The notes under the pieces: generated by a model
Seen by the model: the letters and a program-made list of their open reading frames with translations, nothing else
What the model was told of the DNA's origin: nothing
The model's database searches: none
Source of the DNA: Vibrio barjaei
Lineage (GTDB): Bacteria; Pseudomonadota; Gammaproteobacteria; Enterobacterales; Vibrionaceae
Direction of reading: 5' to 3'
Assembly (NCBI RefSeq): GCF_001639065.2
Contig: NZ_LQXO02000022.1
Span: 218,823 to 282,822 of the forward strand
Length of the DNA: 64,000 nucleotides
Made by a program: the position numbers and the translations under genes
Shown: one piece after another, positions 33,931 to 42,604 of the stretch
How the letters are laid out: every line of letters begins with the position of its first letter
Position numbering within the stretch: position 1 is the stretch's first letter

Positions 33931-35781
33931 ATGGATGCCAATATGTCTCTACTGCCGAAAATTTGTGAATATCTCAACGTAAATAATCAGTTTTCCCTAT
34001 TAAAAGGCTCTGATCTTTCAAGTCAGCTTTGTCACGCGTGGTTTGTTAGCCAGCAGCCTAACCATGTTGAATATCAAGTCGCCTGTGAGCTTCTTAACAT
34101 AAATAAACACCATCCTGTCTTGAAGTTCCTAGATGCGTTTGTACCGGACGCTGAAGCCGAGCTTTCACATAACTATGATGAGTTACCCGAAGGCGATAAC
34201 CCTCTTTGGCAACTATTCAGCCCCGAAGCCATAGCGGCTAAATCGACACCCGAAAAGGTAAGAGAGGATATTCACCGCAATCGAACTCTGCATAATATGA
34301 CCAAGTCGTCACAGGCGATTACGGATGTTGCTGCACAGGTCTTGTTCACGAGCAATGTGTTATTAGGTGTACCACTCCGAGGAGATGATGTTAACCACTT
34401 AACGTTGGGGGAGTGCTTCCATCAAACCTTACAGCAGGCTCAAAACCAGCAGCAAAAGTATTGGTACGATCATCCTATCCCTGTTGGCATCTCTGCCGAA
34501 GAGAATGAGGTCCTTTATGGCTTAAAGCACCTTGATGAAGCGTTGGCAGTGGAAGTAAAACGAGGCAACCTTGCACCAGGCGCTAAGGCAACTATCGTCC
34601 TGTCATGCTCGGTGACACACCCTGCGTTGGCAGACATTGCGAAACAGTATGTTGAGTTTGAGATCAACACGCACCTTAACCTCAAGCACCTCAATGTAGC
34701 AGTTTTTGGTGAAAGTGAATGTCTTGAGGTGCTGCGTCATGCATTTCCAGAGGCAAGTGATGACCTTAAAGGTGTGTTCGGAGTAAACGGGGCATATGGA
34801 AGACACTATAGTTTCCTTAAAGCGGTAGCGCCGTTGTGGCAAAAAGCAGTGAATCCGGATCTCAAAGCTACATTCAAAATTGACCTTGACCAAGTGTTCG
34901 ACCAAACCATGCTCATCAACGAAACGGGCAAATCTGTGTTTGAACACTTTTTAGATTCTAATTGGGGTGCTAGTGCCGTTGATAACAGTGGCCACAAGGT
35001 TAAACTGGGTATGATTGCTGGTGGATTGGTCAATGAAAGCGATGCTCACTTGGGTCTTTTTACCCCTGATGTGACACTGCCGACAGGGCGGGATTATGCC
35101 ATGTTTGAGCAGCTATTCTGTGCTCGTTGGGGTCAGGCGATTTCCACCCAAGAAGAAGTAATCAGCCAGAGAGATGACATCCAGCGTGTGCACGTCACAG
35201 GCGGAACCAACGGAATCTTGATTGACGCACTGTATGAGTTCCAACCTTATACGCCGACGTTTATCCATAGAGCTGAAGATCAAGCATTTATATTATCTGC
35301 CTTAGCTAACCCAGTCGATGGTCATTACCTTGCGTACAGCCATCAACCTGGGCTGATTATGCGCCACGATAAAGAAGCGTTTGCTGGACGAGTCATGGAA
35401 GTATCGGAGGCTGGAAAGGTGCTCGGTGATATTGAACGAGTGCTGTTATTTAGTGGCTACGCTAAACAGCATCCATTGGGAATTGAAGCGCTGAAGGCAA
35501 AACTGTATCCCTTTACCGGTACGTTTGTCTCGAAAACACCAATCGCACTTGCACTGTTGAGGTTTATGTTAGAAGGTTGCTATCGAAACAAAGATTACTT
35601 AGATGATGGTGCACACCGCTTGGTTAACTGCTTGAATTATTGTAAAAATGATTTAGAGAATGAGGTCATCTCCAATCAAAAAGGTTGGCGAGAGTACTAT
35701 TCACAATTGAAGGAAGGAGTGTTGACGCCACAAGCCGTTACCTCCGTCAGTCGTTGTCAGTTATTGGTCAGTGAGTGCTAA
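33931..35781 (+). CDS. Large GT-A-like glycosyltransferase-type protein of unknown specificity
   Basis: A 616-residue soluble protein without signal peptide. From about residue 285 it reads like a GT-A nucleotide-sugar transferase: FGVNGAYGRHYSFLKAVAPLW, then the D-x-D-like FKIDLDQVFDQ, a glycine-rich GMIAGGLVNESD segment and HRAEDQAFILSAL as a possible catalytic-base motif. The first 280 residues are unassigned. It follows the importer ATPase across a terminator and is followed by the LacI gene 7 bp on. Start at 33931, or ATG 33943 with GGAT nine bases before. It may make or remodel the glucoside handled by the GH13_18 enzyme, but the activity is not established. Confidence 0.6.
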   Translation: MDANMSLLPKICEYLNVNNQFSLLKGSDLSSQLCHAWFVSQQPNHVEYQVACELLNINKHHPVLKFLDAFVPDAEAELSHNYDELPEGDNPLWQLFSPEAIAAKSTPEKVREDIHRNRTLHNMTKSSQAITDVAAQVLFTSNVLLGVPLRGDDVNHLTLGECFHQTLQQAQNQQQKYWYDHPIPVGISAEENEVLYGLKHLDEALAVEVKRGNLAPGAKATIVLSCSVTHPALADIAKQYVEFEINTHLNLKHLNVAVFGESECLEVLRHAFPEASDDLKGVFGVNGAYGRHYSFLKAVAPLWQKAVNPDLKATFKIDLDQVFDQTMLINETGKSVFEHFLDSNWGASAVDNSGHKVKLGMIAGGLVNESDAHLGLFTPDVTLPTGRDYAMFEQLFCARWGQAISTQEEVISQRDDIQRVHVTGGTNGILIDALYEFQPYTPTFIHRAEDQAFILSALANPVDGHYLAYSHQPGLIMRHDKEAFAGRVMEVSEAGKVLGDIERVLLFSGYAKQHPLGIEALKAKLYPFTGTFVSKTPIALALLRFMLEGCYRNKDYLDDGAHRLVNCLNYCKNDLENEVISNQKGWREYYSQLKEGVLTPQAVTSVSRCQLLVSEC

Positions 35782-35788
35782 GGATATT

Positions 35789-36808
35789 ATGTCGATAAAA
35801 AAACTAGCAGAACATTTAGGGCTCTCTAAATCTACTGTTTCGCGGGCGTTAAATGGATACAACGATGTAAACCCAGAAACTCGACAAAAGGTGTTGGCTG
35901 CGGCAAAGGAGATAGGCTATAAACCTAACCCAACAGCGAAGCGCCTTGCCTCAGGTAAATCAAGAAACGTTGGTATCATTCTACCGGCTAACTCACGAAT
36001 GTTCGTTTCACCAGCTTTCTCAAAAGTACTAGCGGGCGCCTCTGCATTTCTTGCTCGTCATGATTACCAATTGATCGTAACAACGATCGCTGATTGCCAA
36101 GATGAGAATAAGGTCTACTTGGATTTCATTGAAAGTGGTTTGATCGACGGGCTTTTTATTGTTCGTACGCGCAGCAATGATGAACGTATTGCCATGCTAA
36201 AACAGAAGCAGTTTCCCTATATTTGCCACGGTTACGATATCGGCTTTGAGGAAGATTGCTTTGTCGACGTTGACAATGAACATGCCTTTTATCAGATGAC
36301 AAAACGTCAGCTAGAGCATGGACATACGCGTATTGCTTTCCTTGATGCCCCCATTGAACTCACACTCTCTCAAGCTCGTAAGCGGGGTTATGTTAAGGCT
36401 ATGGAAGAAGCGGGTCTATGTGCGGATGACCGTTTATTGCTTAACGGTGAACTGAACGAAGAAGACGCGATCAAGATGGCCAAAGAGGTGTTGTCATTAG
36501 CTCATCGCCCAACGGCGATTTTGTGTGCTGATGATACCATGGCGTTAGGTACGATAGCAGCTTGTGAGGAGCTTGGTTATCAGCCTGGTGTCGATATTGC
36601 GATTGCGGGTTATGGTGACTATGAGCACAGTCGTTACAGCAAGCCTTCAATCACGACCTTGCATTACGATACGCATAGTGTGGGCGAAGAAATGGCCAAA
36701 CTGATGCTTAATCGGTTGGAGAACAAGGGTTTTGTGATTCAAAACTGGTTCGAAGCGGAAATTGTGTCTCGTCAATCTGACAAAATCACAAATAAGGCAT
36801 TAACCTAA
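35789..36808 (+). CDS. LacI-family transcriptional regulator
   Basis: A 339-residue repressor: N-terminal HTH (MSIKKLAEHLGLSKSTVSRAL plus NGYNDV, hinge YKPNPTAKRLASGKS) and a periplasmic-binding-like effector domain with AILCADDTMALG. ATG 35789 is preferred because AAGGA lies at the right distance; the upstream GTG at 35771 overlaps the previous gene. It ends the operon and probably binds the CCAAAACCGGTTTTGG sites at 27563 and 27695. Confidence 0.9.
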   Translation: MSIKKLAEHLGLSKSTVSRALNGYNDVNPETRQKVLAAAKEIGYKPNPTAKRLASGKSRNVGIILPANSRMFVSPAFSKVLAGASAFLARHDYQLIVTTIADCQDENKVYLDFIESGLIDGLFIVRTRSNDERIAMLKQKQFPYICHGYDIGFEEDCFVDVDNEHAFYQMTKRQLEHGHTRIAFLDAPIELTLSQARKRGYVKAMEEAGLCADDRLLLNGELNEEDAIKMAKEVLSLAHRPTAILCADDTMALGTIAACEELGYQPGVDIAIAGYGDYEHSRYSKPSITTLHYDTHSVGEEMAKLMLNRLENKGFVIQNWFEAEIVSRQSDKITNKALT

Positions 36809-36817
36809 TCGAAACTG

Positions 36818-36855
36818 AGCAGCCTACTGCGTATACACTGGTAGGTTGCTTTCTT
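36818..36855 (+). terminator. Terminator after the LacI gene
   Basis: A 10-bp stem AGCAGCCTAC / GTAGGTTGCT (one G-U pair) with a 13-nt loop, followed by TTCTT. Confidence 0.6.
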
Positions 36856-36979
36856 AATGCTCCAATTGTTTGTATGTTTTACCATCGGCTGAGAATTCAC
36901 CTCTACCTATTCCTCGCTAGTCTTTACCATCCACTCTAACCTGATGCTTGTTATAACCGACAATCATGGAGCGCAGGCA

Positions 36980-37336
36980 ATGAACTTAATCGTCAACGTG
37001 CACAAAGGTGTTCGTAAACTCGGCTTTGAGTGGGCAACTCGTCAAGCTTGGAAGTGTGGAATGAAAGCTAACTTGGTGAATCGAGTGATTGGTGTTGCTC
37101 GTGGGCAAGTGGTGTGCGTGATAGATGGCGCACGAGCTGAGCTCTCTACCGAGCTGAATAACCCTCACCATCATGAAGAGAAGCAAGGGCGATATGTGTT
37201 TATTGGTGGAGTAGTGTGGGAGCCAAACGACTTGCTAGCTCCAGCTTTTCCAGAATTTATGTTTATGCATGTTCGCAACTTGGGGAGTAAGCATAAATAC
37301 ATGACCGACGACGAGCTGTTCTTCAATTTGGCTTAA
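36980..37336 (+). CDS. Hypothetical small protein
   Basis: A 118-residue soluble protein that I do not recognise. Features are a basic N-terminal half (KGVRKLGFEWATRQAWKCG), a histidine patch NNPHHHEEK and a conserved-looking VWEPNDLLAPAFPEF segment. ATG 36980 is preferred over 36944 because GGAG lies upstream. It ends 3 bp before the GlpM gene and is likely co-transcribed with it. Confidence 0.6.
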   Translation: MNLIVNVHKGVRKLGFEWATRQAWKCGMKANLVNRVIGVARGQVVCVIDGARAELSTELNNPHHHEEKQGRYVFIGGVVWEPNDLLAPAFPEFMFMHVRNLGSKHKYMTDDELFFNLA

Positions 37337-37339
37337 CCA

Positions 37340-37690
37340 ATGATCGCCTTGTTTATTAAGTGCTTGATTGGAGCTCTAGCGGTTTTGCTTATTGCGATTC
37401 TTTCGAAAAGTAAAAGTTTCTATATTGCTGGGTTAGTGCCACTGTTTCCTAGCTTTGCGCTTATTGCCCATTACATCGTGGGTACTGAGCGTAATATGGA
37501 AGCGCTTCGTATGACGGCACTGTTTGGGATATATTCTTTACTTCCTTATGCCGCTTACCTATTGACTGTGTACTATTTCAGCTACTTCTTAACCCTAACT
37601 GGGACCTTACTTTCCGCTGTGATGGTATGGATTCTCTTTGCAACCATCTTATTGGGAGTGTGGAACAGAACTATGGTGATTGCGGCTTAA
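37340..37690 (+). CDS. glpM: GlpM family membrane protein
   Basis: A 116-residue protein with four hydrophobic helices. SKSKSFYIAGLVPLFPSFALIAHYIVGTER matches the GlpM family first seen near the Pseudomonas glycerol genes, where it has been linked to alginate production. Precise function is uncertain, and no glycerol genes are nearby. It follows the hypothetical gene by 3 bp. Confidence 0.82.
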   Translation: MIALFIKCLIGALAVLLIAILSKSKSFYIAGLVPLFPSFALIAHYIVGTERNMEALRMTALFGIYSLLPYAAYLLTVYYFSYFLTLTGTLLSAVMVWILFATILLGVWNRTMVIAA

Positions 37691-37787
37691 TTCAGGTGGT
37701 CTTTAGTCATAGGGGTAGTGTACGCTCTAGACAGCTTTTCCCCAGATTGGTAGATGGCTGAATAATTCGTAGGAGGAGTGTGACGAT

Positions 37788-38471
37788 ATGCGCCCATGGA
37801 ATCAAACAGTAAAAGCAACATTAGAACCATTGGCAAACGCTGAAAACGCCAGCTTTATGAAAGCCTACATGCGTGGTCAGTATACGTTCTATGGTATTCA
37901 GTCTACGCCACGAAGAGCAGCTTTAAAAACGTTATTTACCAAGAGCCAACTTCCTTCTTTGGATGAGCTTTCAGGTGTGATTGATGAGTTATGGGCACAG
38001 CCTGAGCGAGAGTTCCAAATGGTCGCGGTTGACCTGCTTATCAAACTCAAAACTCAATTACCGTTAGCGATGTTAAAGGACTTAGAACGCTGGGTAACCA
38101 CGAAGTCATGGTGGGACACTGTCGATATGTTAGCGACACATATTTTAGCGAGTTATTTTGTTCGCTTTCCCGAAGAAACTGCACAAGTAATAGGGGAGTG
38201 GCGGCAGTCGGAGAATGTCTGGTTACGACGTTCAACGCTCCTCTACCAGTTAAAATTCAAGCAAAACACTGATAGAGCTTTGCTTTTTGAATTGATCCGA
38301 GAAAACCAATTAGATAAAGAGTTCTTCATCCAAAAGGCAATAGGTTGGGTATTACGAGAATATTCAAAAACCGATGCAGAATCTGTCGTGCGCTTTATAG
38401 AAAAAGAACGAATTGAAGGGTTAGCGAAGCGAGAAGGGCTAAAGTGGTTAAAGAGCAAGCAGCTTATTTGA
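37788..38471 (+). CDS. DNA alkylation repair protein, AlkD-like HEAT-repeat glycosylase
   Basis: A 227-residue all-helical protein of the AlkD family (N-terminus FMKAYMRGQYTFYGIQSTPRR, middle WVTTKSWWDTVDMLA, C-terminus FFIQKAIGWVLREYSKTD). These enzymes remove N3- and N7-alkylated bases without base flipping. The WWDTVD stretch contains the aspartate corresponding to the AlkD catalytic position. TAGGAGGAG precedes the ATG. Monocistronic. Confidence 0.87.
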   Translation: MRPWNQTVKATLEPLANAENASFMKAYMRGQYTFYGIQSTPRRAALKTLFTKSQLPSLDELSGVIDELWAQPEREFQMVAVDLLIKLKTQLPLAMLKDLERWVTTKSWWDTVDMLATHILASYFVRFPEETAQVIGEWRQSENVWLRRSTLLYQLKFKQNTDRALLFELIRENQLDKEFFIQKAIGWVLREYSKTDAESVVRFIEKERIEGLAKREGLKWLKSKQLI

Positions 38472-38504
38472 ACGCTTTAACCACTCCATGTGCTAAGGGA
38501 ACAT

Positions 38505-39089
38505 TTAGGCACGTTTTAAGTACTGCTGTTTCGTCATGCCATAAAACAACTTAGAGTCAAAACCTTGTGTGGTTTTGTAGTAATCAGCGTGCTCACCCTC
38601 TCTGACATAGCCACACTTTTCTAACGTTTTGTATGAGCCAACATTTGAACCATAACAGTCGGCACAGACTTTATGACTGCCTAGTTCATTGAATGCCAAT
38701 TCCGTCATTAGTTGGCATGCACGGGTAGCAATCCCCTGTCCCCAAGCGAGCCTTGGAAGCTGATAACCTACCTCACGGTTACCCTCTAAGAGCATAACTT
38801 GGGTGATGGCAGTCATCCCCATGTATTGTCCTTGATGGTCTCGAATGACAAAAGTTGGGTTATCGGGCCAGCGCTGCTCTTCGAGTGCTTTTTCAGTATC
38901 TTCAACAATGGGAGCAAAAAATCCCTGGTATAAGGCTTCGTCTGCTGGGGCAAAAAATAGGTATTGATTCACTTCTTCGTCGTCAAACATCTTGAAGATA
39001 TCGACGAGATCCTTTTGTTGGATCAATTGGATAGATAGCGTTTCATTAAACGGTACTGACTCGCCGTGTTTTAATTTTGAATATGACAT
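38505..39089 (-). CDS. GNAT-family N-acetyltransferase, RimJ/RimL type
   Basis: A 194-residue acetyl-CoA-dependent acyltransferase. The acetyl-CoA loop is seen around REVGYQLPRLAWGQGIATRACQ, followed by KVCADCYGSNVGSYKTLEKCGYVREG, typical of RimJ/RimL N-terminal acetylases. GAGG precedes the ATG. Acceptor unknown. Confidence 0.85.
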   Translation of the reverse strand: MSYSKLKHGESVPFNETLSIQLIQQKDLVDIFKMFDDEEVNQYLFFAPADEALYQGFFAPIVEDTEKALEEQRWPDNPTFVIRDHQGQYMGMTAITQVMLLEGNREVGYQLPRLAWGQGIATRACQLMTELAFNELGSHKVCADCYGSNVGSYKTLEKCGYVREGEHADYYKTTQGFDSKLFYGMTKQQYLKRA

Positions 39090-39161
39090 TGGTTACCTCG
39101 TTATTATTTGCGGACCATGTTAATGAACTTTTCCAAAGATGAATTGTACTTTTGCGACAAA

Positions 39162-40001
39162 TTACGTCTCAAAGTCGCCATAGATGTCTATAGTAAGGTC
39201 GCGCTGATTCAGGTAGCGATTCGGTGTTCGTTTGATCTGCTGTTTGAGTTGTTTTATGAGGTGCGATTGGTCGCTAAAACCAAATCGTTGAGAAAATGCC
39301 GCCCAATCCACAAACTCTGGTTCTTGGTATAATGCGAGCACCATCTGTTCCAGCTTTAGCATTGATTGGTATTTCTTAATACTGAGCCCCATAACTTGGC
39401 GAAAGTGGCGCTCAAGCGTGCGCCGAGTGCTATTACAATCTTGCGTCAGTTGTTCGACATTTAGCTCGCTGGCTTCATCACTACTTAGTTGGTTAGCGAT
39501 AACGGAGAGAGCCTTAGAAACTAATGAATGGGCTTTGTCTTGTTGATAGCTTATTCCTAAATATTCAAGCTGCTTTTTTATACAACCGACGACTTCTTGT
39601 TGAGATACGCAGTCAAGTAACGACGCCTCAAATGGTTTGTCAAAGCGTAAGGCTAACCAATCGTACCAGCCACATTGATTCAGTAATTCAGGGGATTGCG
39701 AATTGAGTAAATAAAGAGCGTCAGGCTGAAAGGTGATGCCAATCCGCTTTAACGGAGAAACATCATCCATCAGCAACAAATGCTCGGAGGCCGAGAGTAA
39801 ATGACTACCTTGTCCACTCATTACCTGTTCGCCATTGTCATAATGGTAACGCTGCTCAGGCGGTGTAAACAACAGATGAGCTCTCGGGTTCGGAATCAAT
39901 TGTGGAGGCGAACTAATTACCTCATTAGGTTTAACCTCTAGATACCAAACTTGATGAATTAACCATTCATACCCTTCAAGGGACTGCTTCCAAGTGATCA
40001 T
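39162..40001 (-). CDS. AraC-family transcriptional regulator
   Basis: A 279-residue regulator. The N-terminal domain (IHQVWYLEVKPNEVISSPPQLIPNP) resembles the AraC subgroup with a DUF6597-like sensor, and the C-terminal 90 residues form the HTH pair (CNSTRRTLERHFRQVMGLSIK and FGFSDQSHLIKQLKQQIKRTP). Target unknown. It is divergent from the dgo operon, but the GntR protein there is the more likely controller of those genes. Confidence 0.85.
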   Translation of the reverse strand: MITWKQSLEGYEWLIHQVWYLEVKPNEVISSPPQLIPNPRAHLLFTPPEQRYHYDNGEQVMSGQGSHLLSASEHLLLMDDVSPLKRIGITFQPDALYLLNSQSPELLNQCGWYDWLALRFDKPFEASLLDCVSQQEVVGCIKKQLEYLGISYQQDKAHSLVSKALSVIANQLSSDEASELNVEQLTQDCNSTRRTLERHFRQVMGLSIKKYQSMLKLEQMVLALYQEPEFVDWAAFSQRFGFSDQSHLIKQLKQQIKRTPNRYLNQRDLTIDIYGDFET

Positions 40002-40231
40002 TGATACCGTGTTGTTGATTTAGGGGCTTTGGTTTCATTGTAAATTAATTTGTGAGGAGTCGGTATGAGTATGTGTTGTAGTTCTGTTCTCATCAGTAGC
40101 ATAGTTTCGCTCATACGCTATACATTGAGCGTAGTATTGATACCGTATTGAAAGTAGGTTGTCTTTTTGATATTCGTGTCACATTATATATCCATATAAA
40201 TAGCTACCATTTGTATAACTAGCAACGAACA

Positions 40232-40244
40232 CTTGTAACACAAG
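40232..40244 (+). promoter_or_regulatory. DgoR-type operator overlapping the dgoR translation start
   Basis: Perfect palindrome CTTGT-AAC-ACAAG directly before the dgoR ATG, matching the FadR-subfamily consensus TNGTNNNACNA. It implies autoregulation. Confidence 0.7.
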
Positions 40245-40964
40245 ATGGCATTGACAAAAACACAAATCGTAGCAAACCACCTCGCAGAAAAAATCCTCAA
40301 AGGCCAGTATCTCCCTGGTGACTCCATTGCTGGAGAGAACGAATTGGCGACCACGTTAGGCGTGTCTCGAACCTCAATTCGCGCAGCAATACAGACTCTA
40401 GCAGGAAAAGGCATGTTATCTACTGTTGCCAAAATGGGCACCATAGTTAATGAACGTAACAGATGGAACTGGCTTGATATAGAACTGTTACGTTGGATCT
40501 CTGAGTTTGATGTTGACCACGAACTGATTCCAAGTTTGATGGAAGCAAGACTTATTTTTGAGCCTAATATTGCTGCATTAGCCGCGTTAAATGCGACTTC
40601 AAGAGATTTAGTTGCATTAGAGGAAGGCTATGAGTTAATGGTTAAAGGTGAAAAAACAGTAGACCGAGATTTATTTAATGAAGGTGATATTAAATTCCAT
40701 AAAGCGCTAATTGCATCGAGCAATAACTGTTTTCTTCTTTCAATGGGAGATGCATTAATTACTGCATTGGGTATGACATTTAAACATACGCTTGAACAAG
40801 AAGTGGAATTAAGTGCACCTGCAATTAAAATGCATTTTGATTTAATGGAAGCAGTTAGAATGCGGGATGTAGAAAAAGCTCGATCTGTAATGAGAAATAT
40901 TATTATGGACGCTATTGGCAAAACTATTGGTAAAGATGTGACGTTCCCCCAGTTCATCTTGTAG
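40245..40964 (+). CDS. dgoR: GntR/FadR-family repressor of galactonate catabolism (DgoR)
   Basis: A 239-residue regulator: winged HTH at residues 1-75 (VANHLAEKILKGQYLPGDSI, GENELATTLGVSRTSIRAAIQTL) and an FCD all-helical effector domain with metal/ligand residues (DIKFHKALIASSNNCF). It heads a complete D-galactonate operon, which fixes the assignment. The operator palindrome touches its start codon, so little room remains for a Shine-Dalgarno sequence. Confidence 0.87.
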   Translation: MALTKTQIVANHLAEKILKGQYLPGDSIAGENELATTLGVSRTSIRAAIQTLAGKGMLSTVAKMGTIVNERNRWNWLDIELLRWISEFDVDHELIPSLMEARLIFEPNIAALAALNATSRDLVALEEGYELMVKGEKTVDRDLFNEGDIKFHKALIASSNNCFLLSMGDALITALGMTFKHTLEQEVELSAPAIKMHFDLMEAVRMRDVEKARSVMRNIIMDAIGKTIGKDVTFPQFIL

Positions 40965-41013
40965 ACTTTTTGACCATCATCACAACAAAGTCAAAATTTT
41001 TTACTTATTCTTC

Positions 41014-41024
41014 TTGTCATACAA
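41014..41024 (+). promoter_or_regulatory. DgoR-type operator before dgoK
   Basis: TTGTCATACAA fits TNGTNNNACNA and lies 31 bp before the dgoK start, giving the catabolic genes their own controlled promoter. Confidence 0.65.
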
Positions 41025-41055
41025 AGATGTGTTTATTGTCTGACTTGGAGGTTGA

Positions 41056-41946
41056 GTGGGTAATACATGGATTGCTGTTGATTGGGGAACCACCAATTTT
41101 CGCGCCTTCTTGATGAATGGAGATGGCGCCTGTATTGAGGAGAAATCGGCAGAGCTAGGCTTGCTATCTGTAGCCGATAAGCGGTTTGATCAAGCGTTGA
41201 AAGCCCAATTAGGGAGTTGGTTAAACCAGACGACAAATATATATATGGCTGGGATGGTGGGTTCCAAGCAAGGCTGGATAGAGGCAAAATATGTCTCACT
41301 GCCAGCTACGCCTGAGCAGTTTTTACAGCACAGTGTTGCTATCCAACAAGGTTGGGCGTCGAGCGTAAAAATTGTCGCAGGAGCGACATGCATAAATGCA
41401 TGTGGCCAGCCGGACGTTATGCGTGGAGAAGAAGTCCAGTTGATTGGTTTATCACGTATTGCTAACCAAAATAACTTCAGCGCAATTCTACCTGGGACGC
41501 ATAGTAAGCATGCAATTTGGCATCAAGGGAAACTAGAGTCTTTTGCCACTTATATGACTGGAGAGCTATTTAGCTTACTCAAAAAACACTCCATTTTAGG
41601 ACTCAACCTTGATCAACAATCACTCTCTAGCCAAACATTTTATTTAGGATTAGAGCTTGGGTATGAACAATCATTAAATAGTATTTTATTTAGTGCCCGC
41701 ACTAATCGTCTGTTTGAAAAAATAGCTGAAAAAGATGTTCTTGAATATTTGTCTGGGCTACTGATAGGCAATGAATTGAGTCATTTAAACAGAGAAGAAA
41801 AACATTACGTTATAGGTAGTGAATCGCTGTCTAACAAATATGCTATAGCGCTAGATTTTTTAAATTACCAAGGTGAAATAGTTTCTGGGCAAGCATGCTT
41901 TTTAGAAGGTATGTATCAATTTTACCGATTAGATTTGGATAAATAA
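41056..41946 (+). CDS. dgoK: 2-dehydro-3-deoxygalactonokinase
   Basis: A 296-residue ASKHA kinase that phosphorylates 2-keto-3-deoxy-D-galactonate at the 6-position with ATP. The N-terminal phosphate loop VDWGTTNFRAF and the family block MAGMVGSKQGWIEA are diagnostic. It starts with GTG at 41056, supported by GGAGGT. dgoA follows one base after its stop. Confidence 0.92.
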   Translation: MGNTWIAVDWGTTNFRAFLMNGDGACIEEKSAELGLLSVADKRFDQALKAQLGSWLNQTTNIYMAGMVGSKQGWIEAKYVSLPATPEQFLQHSVAIQQGWASSVKIVAGATCINACGQPDVMRGEEVQLIGLSRIANQNNFSAILPGTHSKHAIWHQGKLESFATYMTGELFSLLKKHSILGLNLDQQSLSSQTFYLGLELGYEQSLNSILFSARTNRLFEKIAEKDVLEYLSGLLIGNELSHLNREEKHYVIGSESLSNKYAIALDFLNYQGEIVSGQACFLEGMYQFYRLDLDK

Positions 41947-41947
41947 T

Positions 41948-42589
41948 ATGAACTCAATTGAACTTAGAAACAATCCCTGGTTTAAAAATAATCCACTTAT
42001 CGCGATTTTGCGCGGAGTGGAGAGTAACGAGATAGTAGAACTAGCCAGCAAATTAATTGAGCATGAATTTCGGTTGATTGAGATCCCATTAAATAGTCCG
42101 AACGCACTAGAGAGCATAGAGTTGCTAGTTAATGAATTTGGTAATGAAGCCATTATCGGAGCGGGAACTGTAACCGATGAAGAGAAGCTTGACGCAGTGC
42201 TAGCTGTTGGTGCAAAGCTGATCGTTACACCCAATATGAACCCGCAGGTAGTCAGAAAGGCAGTAGAGCATCAGTGCCTTGTCTGTTGTGGTGTCGCGAC
42301 GCCAACAGAGGCATTTGATGCGATTGCCAATGGTGCGACAGTGCTAAAGCTCTTTCCTGCTGAAGTAATTAAACCTACAGGCCTAAAAGCAATCAAGTCG
42401 GTTCTTCCGCCTGAAGTTATGTGCTTGCCTGTTGGGGGAATAAATCCCGATCCAGCCATAATGCGAGAGTATCTTGACGTTGGGGCGGAAGGATTTGGAC
42501 TCGGCTCCAATCTATATAAGCGCGGTACCTCGCTTGCTGAAGTGGAGTCAAATGCAATCGCTTATCGCAATGCTTGGAATCAACTATAA
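41948..42589 (+). CDS. dgoA: 2-dehydro-3-deoxy-6-phosphogalactonate aldolase
   Basis: A 213-residue class I aldolase of the KDPG/KDPGal family that yields pyruvate and glyceraldehyde-3-phosphate. PLIAILRGVESNE at the N-terminus, the glutamate in EIPLNSPNA, and the Schiff-base lysine in VLKLFPAE are visible. Fifteen bases separate it from the TRAP binding-protein gene. Confidence 0.92.
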   Translation: MNSIELRNNPWFKNNPLIAILRGVESNEIVELASKLIEHEFRLIEIPLNSPNALESIELLVNEFGNEAIIGAGTVTDEEKLDAVLAVGAKLIVTPNMNPQVVRKAVEHQCLVCCGVATPTEAFDAIANGATVLKLFPAEVIKPTGLKAIKSVLPPEVMCLPVGGINPDPAIMREYLDVGAEGFGLGSNLYKRGTSLAEVESNAIAYRNAWNQL

Positions 42590-42604
42590 CAACAAGGTGA
42601 AACT

